Source: Flaccisagitta enflata (Eukaryota > Chaetognatha > Sagittoidea > Aphragmophora). Taken from it: 64,000 bases of DNA. Made by a program: the position numbers and the translations under genes. Numbering within the stretch: position 1 is the stretch's first letter; every line of letters starts with the position of its first letter. The notes beneath the pieces are model-generated. The model was given only the letters and a program-made list of their open reading frames with translations, was not told where the DNA came from and did no database searches. Below, piece after piece: positions 55,760 to 64,000 of this stretch. Where the stretch lies: the NCBI GenBank assembly GCA_965153355.1, contig OZ231126.1:9982001-10046000 (forward strand). Reading direction: 5' to 3'.

Positions 55760-58025
55760 TTACACGCCAAAAATGGCACCCAAAACCATCACCGCCGTCA
55801 TCATCATCGCCGCCGTCCACCGTCGTAGCCCGCAGCCATCGTGGCATCCAGCCGCGCCTCCTGTGCTTTGCCCGACGCCGGCTCGCTCTCGCTTCTCGTG
55901 TCCACCGGCGCCGGGCAGAGGACTGATGTCCGGTTTAAGGGGATTTAGAGGATCGAAGGAAATGTCGCCGCCGCCGGAAGAGGCGCCGTTGGAATCCACC
56001 GACGACCACTCTCCTCTTCCTCCTTCTGCGCTGCCTTCCCAACCTTCGCCACTTCCGTATTCAAACTCGTAATCTTCGTCATCGACGCCGGCGCCGTCAC
56101 CGGATGTCACTTGCAAGTCGTCATCGCCCGATCCAACTTCGTTTCCACCACCACCGCCTCCTCTTCTTCCTCCTCCTTTTCCTTTGCCCCTTCCGGCTCC
56201 TGTTCCTCCTCTCAAGCCGCCCGCCGTCCTCGCTTCGAATCTCGGTTCGGGATCGTCGTTGAGCACGGCCTCGGCCTGCCAATCCACTTCGATCCCGTCG
56301 TAAGCCTGCTTCATTTTGGCCGAGATGTCGCGCAGCGCGGTCAACTGCTGGGAAACGACGACGTCGTGGCTTCCAGCGCCGCGTCGACGGGCGGAGCGTT
56401 TCGTCGAAGCCACTTCCGACAATCGACTGTAAAAGGCCACAGTTTTGTCGTTCTTGACTGAAGAGGATGATGATGATGAGACCGATGAGTCATCATCATC
56501 GTCCTCAGATTTGCTACCTATCGCTCCTCCTCCCACTCCGCCCCCGCCGCCGCCGCGTCTTTCGTAATGCCCTCTTCTGCTGCCATTCCAGCAGTTGTCC
56601 CCGATGTCTGTCGGGGCTGACAGCGTTTGTACGACGTCGTGGTCGCACAGCGCGTGTGGCACGTGGGACCAAATCCCACGTCCGGCTTTCACTTTATTTT
56701 TGATATCGCGCACTAAGTTGGCCAAGGATTGGCCGCCGGGCTGAGAGATCAGCGGCTTGTTCCGATGCGATCCCTGCCCGCCGCTTTTGTTCTTATGTTT
56801 ATTGTTGTGTTTGTTTTTTTTGCTGTTATGACGATTTGGGTGGTCCATTTCCGTAGTGCCCTCATCGATGGATCCTTTGCGTTTAGAGCGAGATTTCTTT
56901 CCTTTCGTTTCATCGCTTCCCGCAGATTCTTTATCCTCATCTTCCTTTCCACTTACATTTTCAGTTCCTAAGGCAGATGACTCGTCGTCGATAAACATAA
57001 CGGAATCGTCGTCTCTTACATCCAATTCTACTTGGTCATTGTCGTCATTGTGACTGCTTGCTGTCGTTGTTTGCTGTGAAGTTTGATTTCTTGCCGTCGA
57101 CGTGAAAACAAATTCTTCATTTGTCGTCGTTCGTTGATTCTTCTTCTTCCTCTTCTGTCTCTTCTTCTTCTTGTGACCGGCGGTCTTCGGCTTAGACTTT
57201 TCCGCCTCTTCTTCCTCGTCCTCATCTTCCTCTTGATCCTCGGCGCTGCGCCTTTTGCGATTATGATGCCTGGGAGTGCCACATATTTTGAAGATTCTCT
57301 TGGAAATGGCAGCCGAGTTTTCCTGGACATTCATGATGGCGTCTGAAATGGTGTAGTCGATCGGATTGACGACTTTCTCGATGTTGAATGGACCTTCCAA
57401 TCGATCGCCCAACTTTAAGATCAAATCTGTGAATAGAGGGATGATGAAAAGACTTAAGTAAAGCTAACCTGCTGCAATATGTAAATAAATCTAGTCTCGA
57501 GGATACATTCAAATTCTTAAGCGTCATTGGAAAGATGACTGACAAACAACGTAGGTAGTAGGTGGTTAGGTGTTAATATGTTCCGTCATTATGCAAATGA
57601 ATCTTTCTTCGAGTTAATCAAACGCTCTGAATTTGCAATTAATAGTTCACCGATGTAACGATCCCAGGCCTGGTCGATGGCGGCGTGGCGTTGTAGACAG
57701 AGTTTCATGACATCGAGGCAAAGGCGGTTGCAGGGTTTGAGAAAGGGCAGGCCTTGACAATAGGAGCAGTAGAGACTCCTCATGACGGCCTCTTCGCAGT
57801 CGGGACTCGGAGACAGATCGGACATTTGATCGACGACTTCACGACCGACGGACAGACCCTGAACGAAAGCCCGGGCAGCCACGAAAGATCGACGAAGATC
57901 CGAAGTCAGTCGCTCTGAGAGATCAGAATTTAAGGGGATGAGGAAGTGAGATATCAAAAGAAGAAAAGGCGGTGATATTGGGAGATACGCGAGAGAGAGC
58001 GAGAGAGAAAGAGAGCGAGAGCGAG

Positions 58026-58092
<67 letters not shown>

Positions 58093-59316
58093 AGAGCGAG
58101 AGTGGAAATAGATAATCTTTGAGAGGAGCTAGGGAGAAGGAGACGAAAAAAGAACTAGAGGGATAGGATTAGAGAAAGCAAACATCGATATTGGAATTGG
58201 AGAAATAGTTGGGGGTGTGAAAGGGGAGACGAAATGGAATAAAGGAGGAGGAGGAGGAGGAGGAGGAGCAAAGTGGGTGAAATAAATGTGGAAACGAGTA
58301 TGAGGAAGAAACGAGTAAAAGAATAAACGGCAGCACAGAATGAACAAAAGTAAGTCACGCCGCGCCAGGCCCTTTCCGCAGTTATAGAAGTCCGCAGTCA
58401 ATTGTCAATTGGCGATTCGAATCATTCAACTTTTCAAAAGACTCTCACCGGGCACGTCGCCAAAAGGCTGCAAGTCGTCCATTTGATTCGCGACGCAGGC
58501 TAAATAAGCACCATCCAAATAATACTGCGCGTTGAGTAATTGAAACATTTTCTGGAGTAAAGTGGCGAAAAAGTTCTCGAGAACGTCGGTGAGAATCACT
58601 TGGTGTTGGCTGCCACCTCCACCTCCTCCTCCGCCTCGGTAATACGCGCGCAAATCGGCGAACAAATCGGTGAACACGTGCGAGTTTTGGCGGTAAAGCA
58701 GACCGTAGGTCGTGACGAACATTTTGTTCAAATCGAATTCGGCGGCGTCGAGTAATTTGTTGAAATACGAGTCGAATTCCGAGGCGTACGAGTAAGTCTG
58801 CCGCAAATGCGAGAGGGCGTTCGTCACGGCCGACAGCAAGTCGCTTCGAGACCGATTCAGCAACTCACGCTCCACCGAGTCCGTGCAGCAACTGTGAGCC
58901 GAGGAACAAACGAGCAAATCGCGACCGTCGATCGGATGCTCGGGGATGTCGGAGGACGGGAGGGCGAGCGCGCCGTAGGCTACGCGGACCGCGGCGCAGG
59001 CTGAAGAGGAGGATGCGGAGGAGGAGGAGGATGCCGAGGAAATGAGCGACAGGATAACGAAACCGACGACGAAATATAACGAGGTGAGTGAGGAGAGTAA
59101 TCGAGAATTATTTTTATCATTATTGTTGTTGTTATGATTATTATTGCCAAAGCCGCGAGGATTAGTCTCGAGAACTAAAACACGCGGACAATCGCCACTG
59201 CGAGAGCAGCCACCGCCACCTATTCTGACGCCGCTGCGTGCAGGATCGCGAGATGAACCGGTAGAGCAACAGCGGCAGCAAGACCTCCGACTAGATTTAA
59301 AGCTGGATTCCGTCAT
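55760..59316 (-). CDS. Glypican, GPC4/6/Dally-like branch
   Basis: Three exons: 58449-59316, 57651-57914 and 55760-57426, 932 residues (about 560 in vertebrate GPC4). A hydrophobic segment (LYFVVGFVILSLISSA) lies about 80 residues from the ATG. The cysteine-rich core follows: LLVCSSAHSCCTDSVEREL, DSYFNKLLDAAE, TYGLLYRQNSHVFTDLF, DGAYLACVANQ, PFGDVP; RRSFVAARAFVQGL, YCSYCQGLPFLKPCNRLC; RLEGPFNIEKVVNPIDY, SDAIMNVQENS, then VRDIKNKVKAG, DNCWNG and LTALRDISAKMKQAYDG. After RKRRS (possible furin site) an acidic, Lys-rich insertion expands the protein. Ser-Gly clusters (TSGDGAG, YGSGEGWEGS) in acidic context are probable heparan sulfate sites. It ends in a hydrophobic GPI-signal-like tail (MMMTAVMVLGAIFGV). 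Role: cell-surface coreceptor for Wnt, Hedgehog and BMP. Confidence 0.92.
57991..58101. repeat. (GA)n microsatellite in glypican intron 1
   Basis: About 110 bp of GA and GAGC units; pyrimidine-rich on the gene strand, upstream of the exon 2 acceptor at 57914. Confidence 0.95.
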
Positions 59317-60519
59317 GGTTACAGTGTATTTACAATGCAACGAAAAATACGAGGATGAGTAAACCGTTTGATTTGATGAGTTACGATCTCGAAGTGGTCA
59401 CGATTCAATTTAGAACATGTAAAGGTATTGTTGTTCTGAGTTGTGGAAAGATGGAGGGAATGTCTGTGTCTGTTATTTGCATCAAAGTAAGATCCAAGCG
59501 CTGAGCAGGATCGAGCCTTGGAGATTAACGTAGCAATCGGAGTAGCAGGTGTTGAGTAAGAATAATAACGGGCCCGGTTACGCAGAGCCCATTGAGCGTC
59601 ATTGTCAAAATGGCAATTTACAGTTAACCTCCATAGTCACGCGGCGATGTATAGACATTCTATCTCGTAAAGATATCATGATGCTATGCGTTTGTTTCTT
59701 AATCTTATTTGTTTTACTGGGTAACGATAATGACGGGTACCATCGATGTTTTACCTCTTATCAGGTAACCATGGTCGGTTGCTTCTTTTAAGCCTGACCT
59801 AAGAAAAGAAAATTTTTTCCAAGATATGAATCTTTGCAAACTATGATTCACTATCTAATGAAAAGACAAAAGAACACTACTCGCTTTCATGACGGAAGAA
59901 AAACTACGATTTCTTTCATATATCATTTTCAACGCGGATGAAATACTACTACAGGGCGGAAAACTGCGGCGAAACATTTCAACATTCCGTATCATATCTT
60001 TTTGATAACTTTTAAATAATCATAAATGTCATAAAATTTGGAATAATAATATTTGTAAGTAAGAAAACCGGAAGAGAAAAAAAGAAAATTGTTCGGTGGT
60101 CGAAGCACGATTGAGAAAAAAAAAGACATGTAAAATGACAAAGTCACTTCAGATGATCTGTCAAATAAAGCAGACAGTTTTTGATCCCGTGGTCATGGCA
60201 TGGTATGTGTATATAAAATCCCAGTCCGTAAAAAGACGATGATAAAGATAATGATAACTGTTATTTATCACGAATATGGCGATTATCGGCGAATTGATTC
60301 CCGCGCGTTTTGCCAGGATTGTATATGAAACTACGATCGAGTGAAAGAACGGACGAACAAACATACGGTTCAACCACATTAAATTCAACATTCTACCACA
60401 GAAGCAAGAGAGCGCGAGCCGTTTCCAAACAAGATGTAGTTGTTTCTAATTTATGAAATGTCCGGGCAATCAAAGGGCTTCCTTGCTGTCATCCTCCTTA
60501 CTCCTACTTCCCTTCCTCC
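59317..60519. other. Intergenic, glypican upstream region
   Basis: 1.2 kb between the glypican start codon and the PDI stop. No gene, RNA or repeat can be supported. Confidence 0.5.
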
Positions 60520-62592
60520 TCAAAGCTCGTCATGAGGCGCGTCTTCGTCGTCGACTTCATCTTCTTCTCCCTCTTCCATCTCGTCTCCTCCCTCAAAGTC
60601 TTCCTCATCCTCTTCGGCCTCTTCCTCCGCGCCCGCGGTTCCGCCAGACTCTAAGAACTTCGTGAAACCCTCAAGAGTCCGATCTCCGTGATAATCCACG
60701 ACTTTACCCTCGGCACCTGATGATAGAAAGGGGGGGGGGAAGAGAGGAGAGAGAGGGGAAGAGAAGGGGCGAAAAGCGGCGCAAGGCAGTAACGGTGAGC
60801 AAACGCAATTGGGAAAGGGGAGGAGAGAGAGGGGGATGATGGGTGTTTTAAAATGAGTCATAACAACGAGAGATGGGTCCTGGGTAGAAATGAATCTCTC
60901 TATTGGTCTACATTTACGAAACTTTTTTCAGTACTCACCAGCAGGGAAGTATTTAATGGTGGGAAATGAGTGAACTTTGACGTCTTCCAGCTCGTTGGCG
61001 GTGGAATCCATCTTGGCGATGACGATGTCTTCTTGATCTTGGAACTTCTCGCCGAGTTGGTCCCAAATGGGCGCCAACTGTTTGCAGTGTCCGCACCAAG
61101 GAGCGTAGAATTCCACCAACACGTTCTTGGTCGGATCTTTTGCCACGGATTCAAAGTTTTTGCCGACCAACACTTTAACCGGCGCCGCGTCCCAATCAGC
61201 AGGAATCTTGAAGGAGAGGAAGATGGATTCTTACTCACGCGCAAGTAGACAAGCAATAAATGAACGAAACAATCCAACACACAATCCAACAAACCAACAC
61301 ACAATCTTACAAACGAACACACAATCCATCAAACCAACACACAATCTAACAAACCAACACACAATCCAACACACAATCCAACAAACCAACAAACAATCCA
61401 ACAAACAATCCAACTAGCCAACACACAATCCAACAACCCAACACGCAATCATACAAATCACACTAACAAACCAACACTCAAACAGACCAACACACAAACC
61501 AACCAACACAAAAATCAACCAACCTAAAAACCAACCAACACACAATCAAATCAACACAAAATCAAACCCACACACAAAATCAAGCAAACTAACACACAAT
61601 CAAACCAATCAAAACATCCAGCGCAAACACTATCAATGGAACCAACTTACAAACTAGCACGAAGACACAACCCACACACTCATTCACACAACTCATGCAG
61701 ATACACCTTCAAACCCACACACGCAAAAACGAATCCAAACCTCTTCGGACATGAGGAACGGTTTGAGTTTGCCGTCCTTAAAATCTTGAACAAAAGCTGA
61801 GATTCCTTCGCCGGTGAGTTGGACTCCTTCGGGTTTGAATTTGGTCATGTCGTCTCCAAGGTTGATCAAACGGATGGTCGGGCAGTCGGCGGCGGTCAGA
61901 CCGAAGAATTCGAGGATGCGTTCGTTCTCCGCGTCGGCCACGTTGATGTAGATGAACAAGACGCTGCCTTTGTGGTTCTTCGCCGCGGCGCTGAATTCAC
62001 CCGTCAACTTCTCGAAATCGGCGGCCGACTTTCGAGAAAGGGAGGGGGGGAATCGGAAAGGGAGGGGAAGGGTGAATAGCACGTTATAGAGGAAGACAGT
62101 ATTGACACTAAGGACAAATCGAGGTAGAAGATAAGGGGAAAATAAGATATAAGGGGAAAAAGATTAAAGGACAGAGAAACGACAATCGCGTTAAGTTAAC
62201 ATGTGATCACAATTGATGGCTAAAGTGCCAAATATTGGAGAGACAAAGGAAAACTAAGGGTTTCTGGAGGGTATTGGAGATTAGAAAAGAAATCATCGAC
62301 TTGGCTTAGGCTGACCGGCCTACATAGATAAAGGCAAATTTTCATGTGCTTACCTTATCGACGAAGAGCAAGAGATGATTTTTGATGTCTCCTCCGAAGA
62401 TCTTTTGCGCGGATTCTTGCGTGAATTCGATGACGAGCGGAAGAGAGTTTTCGGCGACGTGCTTCTTGACGGCGTCGACGGTCAAGTCGGCCGTTGACAA
62501 CACGTTGCGGCCTTCGTCGAACTTCTTGAAGAGCACCACCGCGTCACCGTCGACAGACTGGGAGGCGGCCACTTCCGCCGAGGACACGACGC
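60520..62592 (-). CDS. P4HB: Protein disulfide isomerase (PDIA1/P4HB type), C-terminal exons
   Basis: Four exons seen: 62354-62592, 61741-62028, 60939-61206 and 60520-60716 (329 residues). They cover part of domain b, all of b', domain a' and the acidic tail. Hallmarks: [47 protein letters not shown], then [33 protein letters not shown] (redox-active CGHC), [27 protein letters not shown], and a Glu/Asp-rich tail ending HDEL for ER retention. The enzyme forms and rearranges disulfides in the ER lumen and is also the beta subunit of collagen prolyl 4-hydroxylase. The N-terminal a domain and part of b (about 180 residues) must lie beyond 64000, past the LINE insertion. Donors include GTTTGG and GTAAGC. 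The tail codons are purine-rich. Confidence 0.93.
61260..61640. repeat. Minisatellite in a PDI intron
   Basis: Units close to CCAACACACAATCCAACAAA repeat with variation for about 380 bp between the second and third PDI exons of this window. The open frame across it is artefactual. Confidence 0.85.
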
Positions 62593-62819
62593 CTGATGAA
62601 GAAAGACGCAAGATTTCATTATACAAAAGTGGGCTTATTAGAATGCTCATCAATTGTAATGAGTAATGAGTAATGAAGAGTAGTACCCCTGGGCAGACCA
62701 TAAGAGTCCGCATGGCGGGGACCTCGTTAACGTTAAATGTGTGCAACATCTGTTCGTCTATTCGCCTTCTTAGTTTTTTTCTTGTTCTTTGTTTAAGAAC
62801 ACTGCTGCACTGTCGTCAG
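62593..62819. other. PDI intron between the b-domain exon and the LINE
   Basis: Short intronic stretch with no separate feature. Confidence 0.5.
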
Positions 62820-64000
62820 TTTTTTTTTTTTTTTTCTAATCCTCCATATTGATCCACTCCAGCTTCTCAGGCCGTTTTTTTCGCGTTCCGTTTCCATTTG
62901 TCGAATGCATTCTTGAATGCATTCACCGACTTCTGCTCTCTCACAATATCCGGAATTGAGTTCCATATCCTTGACGCCCTCGCACAAAAACAGTTGCGTC
63001 TTATTTCCAGTCTTGCTGATTCTTCTTTCAGCACATTTTTCCTTCTTTCCTCCTTTCCATCTGTCACCTTGGTATTTCTTCTTGTGGGCCTTGCGTCATC
63101 TTCCTCTAATTGGAACCATTTTTCCTTGTCGACCCTGTTGAACCCGTTGAGAGTCTTGAAGGTCTCAATGGCGTCACCTCGTTCCCGTCTTTCCGCCAGC
63201 GTTGTGAGGCCAATTTTCTCCAATTTTTCCTCGTACGAATCTCCGCGGACGTCTGATAGCAGCCTTACCATCCGTCTTTGCACTTTTTCCAGTAAATTTT
63301 TGTCTCCTTCCAACCATGGACACCATGACTGCACAGCAAATTCCAGCTTAGGCCGGACAAATGTTTTGTACAATGGGACGAGGGTTTTTGCGTTTCTATA
63401 GTGAAAACTTCTTTGAATTTGCCCAAGTGCAAAATTCGCCGCTTTTGCCGCCACCGCACATTGCTTTCCCGGTTTTCCTGTTGCTTCCACCCAGACTCCC
63501 AGGTCTTTCTGCTCCGTCGTTTCGCCGATTTGTTGACCATTCATGACATATCCATATTTTGGATTGTTTCTCCCGACATGCATGATTTTGCATTTGTCCG
63601 CATGAAACGACATACCCCATTTCTCGGCCCATTTCATCAGTCTGTCGATCGTTTCTTGCATGCGTCTTTGGTCGTCGTCATTTTCAACCACTTGAGCGAC
63701 CTTCGTGTCATCCGCAAACAGAAGCACCAACGCTTCCAGGACTTCTTTGCATATGTCATTGATGAAAATATCAAAGAGGGTTCCTCCCAGCACTGAACCC
63801 TGTACAACACTGCTTAGCACCTCTATCCATTCCGAGAAAACTCCTTCCACTTTCACACGCTGCCTTCTTCCCCTCAGCCAGTCTTCAATCCATTTGAGCA
63901 GTTTCCCTTTTATCCCCACCGTTTCCAGCTTCAACATCAGTCTTCGATGACAGACTTTGTCAAAGGCCTTACTAAAGTCAAGGTAAAGGATGTCATATGA
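62820..64000 (-). mobile_element. Non-LTR retrotransposon (CR1/Jockey-like), 3' part, in a PDI intron
   Basis: The minus-strand frame is open from the window edge to a TGA at 62867. It begins with ILYLDFSKAFDKVCHRRL (RT motif A), then VVQGSVLGGTLFDIFINDI, LLFADDTKVAQVVEN (catalytic FADD), WGMSFHADKCKIMHVGR, LGVWVEATG, VRPKLEFAVQSWCPW and a C-terminal RIWNSIPDIV block. This order is that of CR1/Rex/Jockey-type ORF2. A 17-bp A tail (T on the plus strand) at 62820-62836 marks the 3' end, about 30 bp after the stop. The endonuclease and first RT motifs lie beyond 64000. No stop or shift is seen in the visible part, so the copy may be young. It is in the same orientation as PDI. Confidence 0.88.

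Overview
The window looks like nuclear DNA from a metazoan, probably an invertebrate; the exact lineage cannot be read from it. The evidence is spliced, animal-type genes (a CEP131 centriolar-satellite protein, a glypican, SMPD4, DUSP12, NUDT1/MTH1, a PIAS-type SUMO ligase, an SLC35F carrier and an HDEL-tailed protein disulfide isomerase), together with BEL/Pao, Ty3/Gypsy and LINE retroelements, hAT- and Mutator-like MITEs, long microsatellites and a short interstitial TTAGGG-like array. Stop codons and splice sites read with the standard code; several host genes end in TGA.

Layout from left to right. 1-640: a tandem array. 997-2303: N-terminal exons of SMPD4. 2469-4935: DUSP12, only 165 bp from SMPD4. 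6249-9767: a large intronless STAND/NB-ARC protein. 10396-16788: NUDT1, whose single intron carries a 5.4-kb Gypsy element with identical LTRs. 17954-19806: a PIAS-like SP-RING protein. 20457-22510: an SLC35F-like transporter. 23116-49287: CEP131 in eight exons. 51772-55504: an intergenic repeat nest inside a long inverted repeat. 55760-59316: a glypican of the GPC4/6/Dlp type. 60520-62592: the C-terminal two thirds of PDI, with a LINE in its upstream intron (62820 to the edge). All nine host genes lie on the minus strand.

The most striking structure is CEP131 intron 2 (26474-45394). It holds a gag-only LTR retrotransposon (26532-45200, 4-bp target duplication). The left LTR of this element was hit by a hAT-type MITE (8-bp duplication) and by a complete 13-kb BEL/Pao element (5-bp duplication). 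Removing both insertions and one copy of each duplication leaves exactly 733 bp, the length of the intact right LTR. The BEL/Pao element carries an unexplained ORF region between integrase and its 3' LTR. Without the mobile DNA this intron would be only about 250 bp.

The host genes form no obvious pathway; they are ordinary neighbours in a compact, one-stranded cluster later expanded by transposons. Exon borders were set by matching reading frames, GT-AG sites and known family alignments by eye; no search was run. Several frameshifts in the retroelements, and many single-base homopolymer differences between the BEL LTRs, could be assembly error rather than decay.
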